Source: an uncultured Bacilli bacterium
GTDB lineage: Bacteria; Bacillota_I; Bacilli_A; RF39; UBA660
NCBI GenBank assembly: GCA_947626035.1
Contig: CANQQR010000010.1
Span: 1 to 32,061, forward strand
DNA: 32,061 nucleotides
Direction: 5' to 3'
The notes under the pieces were generated by a model. It was not told the DNA's origin. It saw only the letters and a list, made by a program, of their open reading frames with translations, and ran no database searches. Below, one piece after another: positions 1 through 10,109 of this stretch (the stretch's first letter is position 1; each line of letters begins with the position of its first letter). A program made the translations under genes and the position numbers.

Positions 1-19
1 TTGTTTGTTTGTTTGTAAC

Positions 20-47
20 ATTATATCAAACTCACTTACTTCGTCAA
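20..47 (-). promoter_or_regulatory. Candidate minus-strand promoter downstream of the tail module
   Basis: Minus strand TTGACG (47-42), 16 nt, TATAAT (25-20). Confidence 0.5.
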
Positions 48-90
48 GTAACTTATTGTATCTTTTTTTCATTTTTTCTTTTCCTTTCTC

Positions 91-1554
91 TTATTCATTC
101 CATTCTTCTATTACTTCATAATCAAGTATTTCGTGATTACTTTGTAGATATATTGGTGTATGATGTTGAAACCAGTTTTTACCATGTGAGAATATCGGTG
201 TTCCTATTGGTACATCTGCTTCTTTTATACTAGTCGCTAGTTTATCAATACACTCTACTTTAAATCTAAAACTTTCTTGATATGAAAAACTCCCGTTAAG
301 TGTTAATGTTGTTTCTTTTATTGTATTTCCACTTATTGTTGGTGTTATAGTTCCACCTGTAGTCCATGAACTTGCATTACTTTTTTTGTAATACCATTTC
401 ATTGACGATATTGCATTTGCTACTTTACCAAAACTTTGATTAAAAAAAGTACCACTATATGTTAATTTAACAGTGTTACTCGTTTGACTTACCCTTTTTG
501 GGTCGATTATAATTTGTGGTGCAAAATATTCAACTAAATTACTTATACTACCGGCTGTTAATGATGTTGAAAAACCTCTGCTATTTTCAATAACTATAGT
601 AAATGTACTTGATACAGCATTTTTTATTTCCCTAGATGTTCCGCTTACAGTTACACCATCTATCTTTCTTACAGTTATTGTGCTATTGGTGTCTTTCGTT
701 GAATAAGCGGCTCTTAAACTACTTAAGCTTACTTTAGCAGTACTATAACCTTTTATTATTTTAGTACTACTTCCTGTTAAAGCGATTGTAGTACTATTGG
801 AATCCACCACCGTAGCTGTAAAATATGGACTACAGTTAGTTTGATTACATGTGACTGTTAATTTAGCTTCGGAAGAACCAATTAATCTACTTCCACTGTA
901 AGTATTCAGTTTCATATTAAGTTCAGTACTTTTTCCAGTAAATAATGAATAAAAAGAAGCTGGTACTATAAATGGTATCGATGTCCGGTTAAAAAATTTA
1001 TATTCTTCCTCTTGCAAATTTCCACCTTGATTTACATATTCCCAAGTGTCTCCACTAGTATTAATTGCTAATGAATGATTGAAAGTCGGAGATGCTGGGT
1101 TAAGTGGTATTGTATAAAGACTTTCTATATCAACATTTAAATTAGGAAGTTTAGTGGCTCTTGGAATAGTTGCAAGAGCCATTTGACCACTCGCACTTGT
1201 ATCTCCACAAGTATAATATTGTCCTGATGTATCGCTAACGGAGAACGATACACTTATGCTTTTTGAACCGCTGGCATCATGTGAAATTGTAAAAGTTTCG
1301 GAAAGTAATCCAAGAGTTGAATAACCATCATAAGCAGGAATTGTACCACTTCGTACTTGTCCATTAACATTTATAGTCCATGTGATAGCAGTTCCCCATT
1401 GTTCCCAGTTCCAACCTGTGCTAGATGGCGCTAATTGAAAAGAAACTAAAACTCTACTACTATTACTTGCTATATCACTTGCATTTAATGCGTTTTCATT
1501 TGCATTTAAGACAAAGTAATGATGTCCTTTAGAACCATACCCTACTAATTGCAT
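91..1554 (-). CDS. DUF859-like siphovirus minor structural protein
   Basis: 487 aa ORF. N-terminal 'WEQWGTAITWTINVNGQVRSGTIPAYDGYSTLGLLSETFTISHDASGSKSISVSFS' resembles phage DUF859 proteins; sits next to tail genes. Confidence 0.7.
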   Translation of the reverse strand: MQLVGYGSKGHHYFVLNANENALNASDIASNSSRVLVSFQLAPSSTGWNWEQWGTAITWTINVNGQVRSGTIPAYDGYSTLGLLSETFTISHDASGSKSISVSFSVSDTSGQYYTCGDTSASGQMALATIPRATKLPNLNVDIESLYTIPLNPASPTFNHSLAINTSGDTWEYVNQGGNLQEEEYKFFNRTSIPFIVPASFYSLFTGKSTELNMKLNTYSGSRLIGSSEAKLTVTCNQTNCSPYFTATVVDSNSTTIALTGSSTKIIKGYSTAKVSLSSLRAAYSTKDTNSTITVRKIDGVTVSGTSREIKNAVSSTFTIVIENSRGFSTSLTAGSISNLVEYFAPQIIIDPKRVSQTSNTVKLTYSGTFFNQSFGKVANAISSMKWYYKKSNASSWTTGGTITPTISGNTIKETTLTLNGSFSYQESFRFKVECIDKLATSIKEADVPIGTPIFSHGKNWFQHHTPIYLQSNHEILDYEVIEEWNE

Positions 1555-1564
1555 GTTTTACCTC

Positions 1565-4330
1565 CTATTCCATATAAAAATAACCCGTTCCTACACCAAA
1601 GGTTGGGTTATTATATTCTTCAATTCTTACATGTGGAGCTGAAAAATACTTTTCAACTGTCATATTTTTAGACCTAACTATTGTCTCGTTTGTTTTTGTA
1701 TCAAAACCAGCAAATAACAAATCTTCATTGTTATGCTTATCTTCTATTGTCATACCGTAACTATCTAATGTATTAGAAACAGGCGCTCCAGTTTCGTCTA
1801 TGTTTAATCCGTTTTTATCAAAAGTAAAGTTATTTTCTGTAGTTACCCTATCAACACCATTTTGTTGTATGTTTTCTAATACTTGTATTGTATACTCAGT
1901 TGAACTTTGCATTGTTTCTACTTTTTGAGTTAATGTATTAACACTTTCAGCATCAGCATAATTATTAAGTCTTTCTAACACATCTTGATAGTTGTTATTA
2001 GCGTTTGTATCATTGATGTTTATTTGTGATTGTAAGTCGCTTATCTTACCATCTACATTTCTATTTAAGTAATACCACTCATAATCTTCAAAGTTAGTAC
2101 TATCTTGTTCGTCAAAATCAACATACTCTCCGCGATAATCACTTGGCTTTTTACCTAAAGCATATTTCTCGTCTTCTGGTGTAAAAGTTGTTCCATCTTC
2201 TGAGTACATAATATGTAAGTATGGTGTTCTTCCGTCCGCCCCAGGTGCCCCAGGTGTTCCATTAGTACCGTTTTTACCATCTGCACCTTTTATAAGAGAC
2301 CAAGTATATGCTGTGTAAGCTGTTGGAGGTGTTTCTGAAGTTGTAGTTGCTATACCTATGTATTTTGTATCTTCGGTAGGTATATCTACCATCGGACTTC
2401 CGGTTTCATTTACTGAATATTTAACATGTAAATATGTAGACTGACCATTTTCCCCAGGTGGTCCTTGTAATCCTGGTGCACCATCTTTACCAGGTGCTCC
2501 GTCTTCTCCCTTAGCTCCATCTTCGCCTTTTTGAACCAAAGTAATTATTACTTTCTTTTGAAGTGAATATTTACTAGTTTCATCACTATATTCAAAAGTA
2601 AGAACTAACTCATTAGAAATACTAGGTATAGCTACTGAACTATCAGTTGACACTTTGATATCATTTTTTGTAAGTTCTATTGTTAACCCATCTATTTGTT
2701 CTTTTAAAGTAGGTGTAACAAACACTTGCTTACCTTTAAAATAAGAATAGTGATTAATTAAAAAATCCTTTGTTTCCAAAGGAATATAGCCTTTACAAGG
2801 TATAGTCAAATTATATACATCTAAATCTGTACTAAAAAGGTTAATACTATCAACTATTTCTTTTAAATTAGTTTGTTTATCTTCAATAACAAAATTAATT
2901 CCTTGATTATCAATTTTTGCAATTATATTACCATTAACATCATAAACTTCTATAACGCCATTAGTATTACCTTTACCACCTAATTTAAGAGTTCCACCTT
3001 TAATCATATCAGCAACAAGATTTATAACATTTATATTTTGCATATCTAAAGTTCCGTCTATTGTCCAAGCCGATGTAAAATTGCCATTTATACCCTCATG
3101 TCCAAATGCTATACCTTTTGAATTAATTAATATTACATCTTTAGCACTTTCTTTTGGTAATGAATCTAAAATTAAAATTTTATCTCCATCATATATAACA
3201 TAACTATTTCCTAAAGCTTGCCACATAGTAGCTGCTGCATTTTTTAATTCTTCTTCCAAAAAAGCTTTAGTATCATTAGACATAGATTCTACCAATTGTT
3301 CAGTATTTTTATTTACATCTTTAATTAAATTCTTTAATGAATTTTTAAAATTTCCAAATTCAATACTCTTAAACTTTTTTAAATTAACATCATATTGTAT
3401 TGAAATAACATTAGTAGTTAACGCAACATTTAACTTTGGATGCTCAACATAAATAGTATCGCCTACGTCTGTTATTTCTTCAAGATGCGCAGCTAAAGTA
3501 TAATTAACCTTTGGTAATTTATTACTATTTAAATATTCCAATGCCTGCTTTCTTAAATCAGTAATTAACCTATTTTTAAATTGCTCATCTGATTCAGTAT
3601 CAAGTTTCTCTAAATCTTGAGAAAATGATATAACCTTTGTAAATGGAATATCATATAATTTTTCCTCTAATTCAAGATATTTTTCTGGTAAAAGTACACC
3701 ATCTTTTCCTACAGGAAGAATTTTAGTAACAACATCATCCCAATTTTCAACAACATTCATATTAGTAATATTTTTTGTATATTTAAGAGTTACACCACGA
3801 TCAGTTCCTATAGTTTTATTAATTGCAACTTTTAAATTATCTCTAACTAAATGCCCACCCCAGCGTTCAACTAAAACACTATCAGCTTCTTGTAAAGACT
3901 TTCTAACGCATCTATAAGAATTTATAGAAGTAATATCAGAACTCGTAGAAAATGGAGATTCTATATCAGCATTAGTATTTAAATGATCTAGTGCATAATT
4001 ACAATCTTTATCAACAATATTTCTATCGTCAACAATATAATTAGCTCTATCGAAATAAATATGCTTTGCCTTTACCTTAACTTTAGATATTCCCTTTTCA
4101 GGCTTGCCACCTATTCTAAAACATTGCTCGCCCTCTGGAAATGGTGTTGGACATTTTATAATCATATTAGCTTGATAATATTCTAAATTATTTATGCTAT
4201 CTTCTACTTCTATATAATAATCTCCGTTGTCTTCTTTATATAGCATACACTTATAAGGTTTAAGAATTTTTAATCCATTATTATTGAATAATCTTTCATT
4301 TGAATCATACAACTTAATCATTATAACCAC
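1565..4330 (-). CDS. Prophage endopeptidase-type tail protein with two collagen-like Gly-X-Y blocks
   Basis: 921 aa. Tail-associated N-terminus; 'GEDGAKGEDGAPGKDGAPGLQGPPGENG' and 'GADGKNGTNGTPGAPGADG'; YLHxxYS modules. Confidence 0.8.
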   Translation of the reverse strand: MVIMIKLYDSNERLFNNNGLKILKPYKCMLYKEDNGDYYIEVEDSINNLEYYQANMIIKCPTPFPEGEQCFRIGGKPEKGISKVKVKAKHIYFDRANYIVDDRNIVDKDCNYALDHLNTNADIESPFSTSSDITSINSYRCVRKSLQEADSVLVERWGGHLVRDNLKVAINKTIGTDRGVTLKYTKNITNMNVVENWDDVVTKILPVGKDGVLLPEKYLELEEKLYDIPFTKVISFSQDLEKLDTESDEQFKNRLITDLRKQALEYLNSNKLPKVNYTLAAHLEEITDVGDTIYVEHPKLNVALTTNVISIQYDVNLKKFKSIEFGNFKNSLKNLIKDVNKNTEQLVESMSNDTKAFLEEELKNAAATMWQALGNSYVIYDGDKILILDSLPKESAKDVILINSKGIAFGHEGINGNFTSAWTIDGTLDMQNINVINLVADMIKGGTLKLGGKGNTNGVIEVYDVNGNIIAKIDNQGINFVIEDKQTNLKEIVDSINLFSTDLDVYNLTIPCKGYIPLETKDFLINHYSYFKGKQVFVTPTLKEQIDGLTIELTKNDIKVSTDSSVAIPSISNELVLTFEYSDETSKYSLQKKVIITLVQKGEDGAKGEDGAPGKDGAPGLQGPPGENGQSTYLHVKYSVNETGSPMVDIPTEDTKYIGIATTTSETPPTAYTAYTWSLIKGADGKNGTNGTPGAPGADGRTPYLHIMYSEDGTTFTPEDEKYALGKKPSDYRGEYVDFDEQDSTNFEDYEWYYLNRNVDGKISDLQSQININDTNANNNYQDVLERLNNYADAESVNTLTQKVETMQSSTEYTIQVLENIQQNGVDRVTTENNFTFDKNGLNIDETGAPVSNTLDSYGMTIEDKHNNEDLLFAGFDTKTNETIVRSKNMTVEKYFSAPHVRIEEYNNPTFGVGTGYFYME

Positions 4331-4998
4331 CTACTATTTGGAAAAATTTCTATTGTTGCATTCTCACATCTTATATTATTTTTACCTGAATTTAAGATAG
4401 GAAATTCTCCTGTCATATTACGATTTTTAAGTTTATTTTCATAATATGCATCTTGAATTTCACTATCAATATACACGACTTTATCAGAATCAAATGTATA
4501 GGTAAATATTTGTTTTTCATTTAAATAAAAATTAACTGTTCCATCACCAGTTAACTTAATTATCGGCTTAGAATTTTCTAATCCCACATTATTCACTTCA
4601 ACTGTATCTTTACCAGTAACACTTTTTTCATTTACTTTATATTTAAAAGGTTGAACATGAAAAGTAACAGTAGCTGTTTTAAATCTTAATAAAGACTCAT
4701 AATCAATTTGTCCTATTATTCTTGCTTTATAATATTTATCTTCTTCATTAGACAAAATAAGTTTCCCATCTCCAGTAAAATACTTTATGACCTCATCAAT
4801 ATCATAATTATAACTTAAAGATATTTCTAATGTTTTATCATAAGCTTCATAACCTAATTCATTAATAATATCGCCATCTACACCATCTATCTCTATTCTT
4901 TCTGTTCTTATACCAGGTTTAGAAATAGCGGGTAATTTACTTATAATCAAACCCTTTATTGTTCTACTATCATTACCTTTCCATATTATATGACTCAT
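4321..4998 (-). CDS. Distal tail protein (Dit-like)
   Basis: 225 aa between tape measure and endopeptidase tail genes; siphovirus tail-family pattern. Confidence 0.75.
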   Translation of the reverse strand: MSHIIWKGNDSRTIKGLIISKLPAISKPGIRTERIEIDGVDGDIINELGYEAYDKTLEISLSYNYDIDEVIKYFTGDGKLILSNEEDKYYKARIIGQIDYESLLRFKTATVTFHVQPFKYKVNEKSVTGKDTVEVNNVGLENSKPIIKLTGDGTVNFYLNEKQIFTYTFDSDKVVYIDSEIQDAYYENKLKNRNMTGEFPILNSGKNNIRCENATIEIFPNSRWL

Positions 4999-6359
4999 GA
5001 ATAAATCACCCTTTCCATTGTGTTTTCAACAAACGAAGCGGCCACTTCATCATCTAACACAATTTTCATTTCTTTTAATGCTGTTTTAAACGCTTCAACC
5101 GCCATTCCAAAATTAGAATTGTCACTAAATTTACTAGAACTTAGACTTTTATTAATATTTACATTTGTATCAAAATCAAAATCAGAAGAAAGAGACTTTT
5201 GTATTTCAGCATTAACATCTTTCATTTCATTTTCGAATCCTACGCCAATACCTTTAGCCATATTAACACCAATATTATCTCTTAAAACTGTAGATGGAGA
5301 ATGTATACCAAAAAAGTCTTTTAATCCATTTAAAACCGATTTTCCAAAGCCTTTAATTTTACCCATAATCCAATCAACAGTATTATCGATACCTGTCCAT
5401 ATTCCTTTAACCAGATTAGTTCCAATATCATTTATTGAAGACATTCCATTTGCAAAACCTGTAACAATAGAAGCAATAATTTGTGGAATTTTTGATACTA
5501 ATTGAGGAATAGCTTTAATTAATCCCTCACTAAGTTTAATTATTAATGTAATACCCATTTCCATTAATTTAGGTAAATTATCTGTTATAGTAGTAATTAA
5601 TTTATCTATTATTATTGGTACTTTATCTATTAAATCAGGTAATGCTTCAATTAATCCATCAGCAAGCCCCAATATTAATTGAATACCAGCATCAATAACT
5701 AAATCTATGTTATCTACTAATGTCTCAACCATAAGAACTACAGCATCCACCATTTGAGGTACTAAAATAGGTAACTGTTTAGCAATTCCTTGCACTAATG
5801 AAACAACTAATGTAATACCCATCTCTATTATTTGAGGTAAATTTTGAACAAGTGCTGATATAAGCGTTGTAATTATTTGCATAACTGCATCCATTATAGT
5901 AGACATATTTTCCTTAACCCCAGTAACTAAAGAATTTAAAATATTAGATCCTGCTTCTAAAAACTCAGGTAATTTTTCCATTATTCCATTAAGAATTTCT
6001 GGTAAAACTTCCATGATGCTATTAACAGTTTGTTCTACCACTGGAAGAACATTATCGGCAACTGTACTAACACTAGTAATTAAATTCTTCGCAAGTTGAC
6101 TTAAATCAGCATTACCATTAGCAAATCCAGTAAGTAAATTATTCCATGCTGACTTCATAGCGTTAATAGAACCACTTATTGTTTTGTCTGCTTCTTTTGC
6201 AGTAGTACCAGTTATACCCATTTCTGTTTGTATAATATGTATTGCTTCTGTTACATCCGCAAAACTATCAATAGACAAATCGGCCATTTCACCATTTGCT
6301 TCTTTTACTCTATTAGCATCAGCAATAAGACGTTCCATTTCAGTTTTTGTACCGCCGTA
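4995..6359 (-). CDS. Tape measure protein, exon 2
   Basis: ORF track begins at the internal ATG 6338; reading upstream adds TAC GGC GGT ACA AAA ACT GAA (YGGTKTE) to 6359, matching the usual 'LDNLKLGYGGTKTEMERL' tape measure motif. Confidence 0.9.
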   Translation of the reverse strand, partial: YGGTKTEMERLIADANRVKEANGEMADLSIDSFADVTEAIHIIQTEMGITGTTAKEADKTISGSINAMKSAWNNLLTGFANGNADLSQLAKNLITSVSTVADNVLPVVEQTVNSIMEVLPEILNGIMEKLPEFLEAGSNILNSLVTGVKENMSTIMDAVMQIITTLISALVQNLPQIIEMGITLVVSLVQGIAKQLPILVPQMVDAVVLMVETLVDNIDLVIDAGIQLILGLADGLIEALPDLIDKVPIIIDKLITTITDNLPKLMEMGITLIIKLSEGLIKAIPQLVSKIPQIIASIVTGFANGMSSINDIGTNLVKGIWTGIDNTVDWIMGKIKGFGKSVLNGLKDFFGIHSPSTVLRDNIGVNMAKGIGVGFENEMKDVNAEIQKSLSSDFDFDTNVNINKSLSSSKFSDNSNFGMAVEAFKTALKEMKIVLDDEVAASFVENTMERVIYS

Positions 6360-7221
6360 CCTATATGTTCACATAGAATCGTTAATCCTATGCCGTTCTC
6401 TTATGAACTGCTATATGTTTCCATATAGAGCAGACTATCTCTTCTTCCATCAAAAAATGGAAGCTATGCACTTCCACTCACTTGAGTGTACTTCCTTTCG
6501 GAATAGTCGTTACACTTTTTTAATTATATGTTTTTTTCTTTTGAACCTAAATATTCAAATTTGTATCCTTTTGTTGTTCCTCTTCTTCCTATTGTGCTAT
6601 TTTTTAATAATTGTGAAATATTACTAATTGTCTTATTAAAATATTTTGCTGTGTCTGTCACACTATTAAATTCTAATACACTAATAACTTTTCCCCAAGC
6701 AATATGTCCCCCACCTCTTTTTTTCCTTTTTTCTTCATATTGTTTGACTAAAATTTTTTCGCTTCTAACACCAACAACATTAAATCTTGAATTTTGTTCT
6801 GAATAAGTTGCCCATCTTAAGTTATCAATTGAATTATTTTGTCTATTACCATCTTTATGGTCAACCGTTGGCTTATTTAAAGGATTTTCAATAAAATTTT
6901 CTGCAATCAATCTATGAACAGGTTTTTTATAAGATTTATTATTTTTCCATAAATCTACGTATAAATAATTATTGTGTTTATTAACATATGCTTTTTTTGT
7001 TATATTCTTTATATTATTAATTACAACACCTTTTTCATTGATAGAATAATTTTCAAATCCTTTGATTTTTTTATACATAATACCGCCTTCTTGTATATTT
7101 TATTTTATCATACATAGTATTATAAATCGACATATAATTAAACTTAGCACGGTATTGTCTACACCATTACGTGTTTAGAGTTTCACCGTTTTCACATAGT
7201 TTTACTTGAGCTATTTTGTTA
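6360..7221 (-). mobile_element. Group I intron interrupting the tape measure gene
   Basis: Exon motif LDNLKLG|YGGTKTE is split. P1: exon UUGGGU pairs with intron GCUCAA, ending in the U-G wobble at the 5' splice site; intron ends in G. P7-like core strands ACGACUAUUC and GAGAUAGUC near the 3' end. Confidence 0.9.
6524..7078 (-). CDS. NUMOD4/HNH homing endonuclease (intron-encoded)
   Basis: 184 aa; 'IKGFENYSINEKG' NUMOD4-like start and 'VDHKDGNRQNNSIDNLRWATYSEQNSR' HNH motif; lies inside the intron. Confidence 0.9.
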   Translation of the reverse strand: MYKKIKGFENYSINEKGVVINNIKNITKKAYVNKHNNYLYVDLWKNNKSYKKPVHRLIAENFIENPLNKPTVDHKDGNRQNNSIDNLRWATYSEQNSRFNVVGVRSEKILVKQYEEKRKKRGGGHIAWGKVISVLEFNSVTDTAKYFNKTISNISQLLKNSTIGRRGTTKGYKFEYLGSKEKNI

Positions 7222-8124
7222 ACCCAATTTAAGATTATCTAACATTGTATAATTTTGTTTAGCAAATCCTTGATATGCGTTTTGAATCATAGACATATCA
7301 GTTCCCATCTTATTTGCATTATCTGCCATATCAGTAATTGCTAAATCTGCGGCTTCTGCAGCAGCTGCAGTATCGCCGTTTAGTGAGGAAATTAAACTAG
7401 CACTAAATGAGGTCACAGTTTCCATATATTGATTAGCACCCAAGCCAACAGTTTTATAAGCATTGTTTGCATATTCCTGAACTTTAGAAGAACTATCTTT
7501 AAATAAAGTATCAACACCACCAACTAATTGCTCATAATCAGCGAAACCAGTAACAGCTCCTTTGGTAACATCAATTAATGCCGTTCCTAAATCCTTAGCA
7601 AGACTAATCATACTTTTAAAACCTGCTGATATGGCTTCACTAATCAAATTTCCTTTAATTAAATCGCCTAATTTTATCGCTCCATTTCCAGCATCATTTT
7701 CCGCCTTTTCAAATTCTTTTAATTCATTAGTTGTTTCAACATGAGCACTTTTTAAAGCATTCATAGTCTTTTCATTATCACTTATTTCTTTAGTTGTCTT
7801 ATTAACTTCTGCTTGCGCCTTATTTAACTCATTTTGCCATTTATTAACAGTAGTCGCATTAGAATCAGTACTTTCCTTTGCTTCATTTAACATTTTTCTC
7901 GCTTCTTCTAATGCTTTATTCTGGGATTTTAATTTTTCAGATAAAATTTCATTTTTTGCACTTAAAGTCGTAACACTATCATTATTAACATCATAACTAG
8001 AAGTTAATGCTTTCATAGAACTAGATAATACAGTTAAATTTTGAGTAATGCTACTAAGCGCTTTTTTATAATCATCCTCGCCTGATAATTTTATTGCTCC
8101 ACCAAATGTTCCCGCCATTTTCAT
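7222..8124 (-). CDS. Tape measure protein, exon 1
   Basis: Typical start 'MAGTFGGAIKLSGEDDYKKALSSITQNL'; ends at LDNLKLG where the intron begins (in-frame intron stop at 7219-7221). Confidence 0.9.
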
Positions 8125-8133
8125 TCCTCCTCT

Positions 8134-8367
8134 CTATGGTAACCATTCTTCTTCTTTCATACACACTTCTTCTAATTCAGCAAATGTTTTTCCTGTTCTT
8201 TCAAAATCGTAATAATTTTTATAATGCTCATATAATTTGTTAAATTTTCTTAATGTCATATGAAATATATCTTTTTCAGTCGGTATCCTTAATTTGCATA
8301 AACCTACAAATACAAACCACGAGAAATCAATAACACTATCTTCTTCCTCGTGGATTATTCGTTTTTT
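8134..8367 (-). CDS. Tail assembly chaperone frameshift extension (gpT-like, made as gpGT by -1 PRF)
   Basis: -1 frame is open from the slippery site to TAG at 8134: RIIHEEEDSVIDFSWFVFVGLCKLRIPTEKDIFHMTLRKFNKLYEHYKNYYDFERTGKTFAELEEVCMKEEEWLP. Confidence 0.85.
   Translation of the reverse strand, partial: KKRIIHEEEDSVIDFSWFVFVGLCKLRIPTEKDIFHMTLRKFNKLYEHYKNYYDFERTGKTFAELEEVCMKEEEWLP
8317..8367 (-). promoter_or_regulatory. Programmed -1 ribosomal frameshift signal
   Basis: A_AAA_AAC at 8367-8361 in the 0 frame, 7 nt spacer, then perfect 7-bp stem CCACGAG...CTCGTGG (8353-8317). Confidence 0.88.
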
Positions 8368-8711
8368 ATATCATCAGATTTCGTACTATTTATAACTACA
8401 TTGTTCATAACATTTGTTGCTTTTTTAAGTCCTAATGAAGTTATAATTCTTCCAACTTGTTTTTCGTTATAAAAAGGTTGTTGTTCTTCTTTAGGTAAAC
8501 TTTCATTTTTAATATCAATTGCTTCATTTAACATAGCAGTATAACCAAATATTAAAGCTTCAATATCAACTTCCTTTCCTTGACTTCCTGTTAATTCTCC
8601 CCATTTTTGAATTGTTCCATATTGTTTTTGAATTTCCTTTATTACATTCAAACTAACAACAAGTTCATAAGTTTTATCATTTACATCAAATTTAAAACTA
8701 TAATCATTCAT
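8355..8711 (-). CDS. Tail assembly chaperone (gpG-like)
   Basis: 118 aa between major tail protein and tape measure; carries the frameshift site at its 3' end. Confidence 0.8.
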   Translation of the reverse strand: MNDYSFKFDVNDKTYELVVSLNVIKEIQKQYGTIQKWGELTGSQGKEVDIEALIFGYTAMLNEAIDIKNESLPKEEQQPFYNEKQVGRIITSLGLKKATNVMNNVVINSTKSDDIKNE

Positions 8712-8732
8712 TTTTTACCATTCCTTTCATAT

Positions 8733-8769
8733 AAAAAAAGGGAATAAGTCCTAATATAGGTCCTATTCC
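8733..8769 (-). terminator. Intrinsic terminator after the major tail gene
   Basis: Minus GGAATAGGACCTA-TAT-TAGGACTTATTCC followed by C then TTTTTTT. Confidence 0.75.
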
Positions 8770-8832
8770 TTTCTTCTAGTAGATTTTTTCACTCTTTCTT
8801 CAAAAGTCATATAATCTTTATTACTTTACAAA

Positions 8833-9762
8833 TTATTCAGTTTTTAATTCTAATTCAGTTAATGTCAATACTCTAGTATCTTTTCCAACACTGACAACTT
8901 CAATAGTTTGATTTTTATTTGCTATTTGAAAAACAATCAAACCATCTTTAGGATCAACTTCAACCGGTTTTTTCAATTTTGAACCATCGCCTTTTAATTC
9001 ACAAGTAACAGTTGCACCAGATTTACATTCTGGAAAATATAATGCTAAAAAATTACCTTTAGCACCTTTTTCAAAACCATCGAAATTTTGTACATAATTT
9101 ATAGTTCCATTTAAATTATTTAAAATCCCAATTTTTACATTATCTTGAAGTTCATTAACCTTTTTTCCGCCAAGATTAGTATCTGTATCACCCGTTGGAA
9201 CCTCTATATTAATTTTTTTTTTAGGATCAGTAAGTAAATCATCCAAATATTTACTAGCTTCTTCAAAATTAGTAAATGTTTTTGTTTTAGACCAATCACC
9301 ATTTTCCTTTTGCATTACTGTTCCATTTAAAGATGGTGTAACGTATTGTATTGATTCGCCTTTTGTAGTTTCTTCTGGAAGTGTTTCAGCAAATTTTACT
9401 TTTGATAAAAATTCAACTTTATATTTTCTAACACCTCTAACAACTTTAGTTAAAATACGTCCAATTGCTACATAAGGCGCATTATCAGTAGAATTTCTTA
9501 CAACTTCTCCATCATCTGATATATTATGTCCTAAAATATCAGCAAAAACTTTATCATCGTCATCATCTACAGACAGTGCAACAGTACCCTTATTAAAAGA
9601 AGTATCACTTTCTGCTACCGCATCATCAGCGTATAAAACAGCGCTATTGCTTTCAATGGAAACATTACAATTTACTGCTCTACCAAAATTTTCAGGTTGT
9701 GTAACTTCATCATTAGCATCTAATTTTGAATATCTTAAATACTTTAATCCAATTCTTGCCAT
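8833..9762 (-). CDS. Major tail protein (phi13-type)
   Basis: 'MARIGLKYLRYSKLD...' and 'VAIGRILTKVVRGVRKYKVEFLSKVKFAE', typical of this family; position. Confidence 0.85.
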   Translation of the reverse strand: MARIGLKYLRYSKLDANDEVTQPENFGRAVNCNVSIESNSAVLYADDAVAESDTSFNKGTVALSVDDDDDKVFADILGHNISDDGEVVRNSTDNAPYVAIGRILTKVVRGVRKYKVEFLSKVKFAETLPEETTKGESIQYVTPSLNGTVMQKENGDWSKTKTFTNFEEASKYLDDLLTDPKKKINIEVPTGDTDTNLGGKKVNELQDNVKIGILNNLNGTINYVQNFDGFEKGAKGNFLALYFPECKSGATVTCELKGDGSKLKKPVEVDPKDGLIVFQIANKNQTIEVVSVGKDTRVLTLTELELKTE

Positions 9763-10106
9763 ATAATTTCATCCCTTTCCTTATTCCAAGTCGTAACTTT
9801 ATGAAAAAAGTGAGTATCACTTTCATAAATGTCCTCACTATCTTCAATAAAATTCCAACCATTTTTATACAATATTTTTTTTAATTCATTTAATATATTT
9901 AAAAAATTGCTTTTACTATATATATTAAAGTCATATTCTACAGTAGTGGTATCTAATTTATCATCACTATAACTACTACCATGCTCACCGTTAGAAAAAT
10001 AAACTACATATTCTTCACTTGAACCCTCATAATTAGCAAATTCTACAGGAATTTTCTTACCATCAACTATAAAATTTTTAAACAAAAGTTCTATCTCATT
10101 ATTCAT
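9744..10106 (-). CDS. Putative tail terminator/tail component
   Basis: 120 aa between HK97-gp10-like gene and major tail protein gene. Confidence 0.5.
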   Translation of the reverse strand: MNNEIELLFKNFIVDGKKIPVEFANYEGSSEEYVVYFSNGEHGSSYSDDKLDTTTVEYDFNIYSKSNFLNILNELKKILYKNGWNFIEDSEDIYESDTHFFHKVTTWNKERDEIIWQELD

Positions 10107-10109
10107 AAA

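Noticed and set aside
2440-2530. Collagen-like repeats as a novel element
   Set aside because: Gly-X-Y blocks are common in phage tail fibres and endopeptidase tail proteins.
5020-5505. 161-aa plus-strand ORF
   Set aside because: Antisense shadow of the tape measure exon 2; no RBS or recognisable product.
6184-6627. Plus-strand ORFs 6184-6627, 6228-6428 and 6528-6806
   Set aside because: Antisense to tape measure/intron/HNH; composition and lack of RBS suggest spurious ORFs.
8713-8830. 15-aa ORF (MTFEERVKKSTRRKE) before the tail-chaperone gene
   Set aside because: Too short and overlaps the terminator hairpin; cannot be supported.
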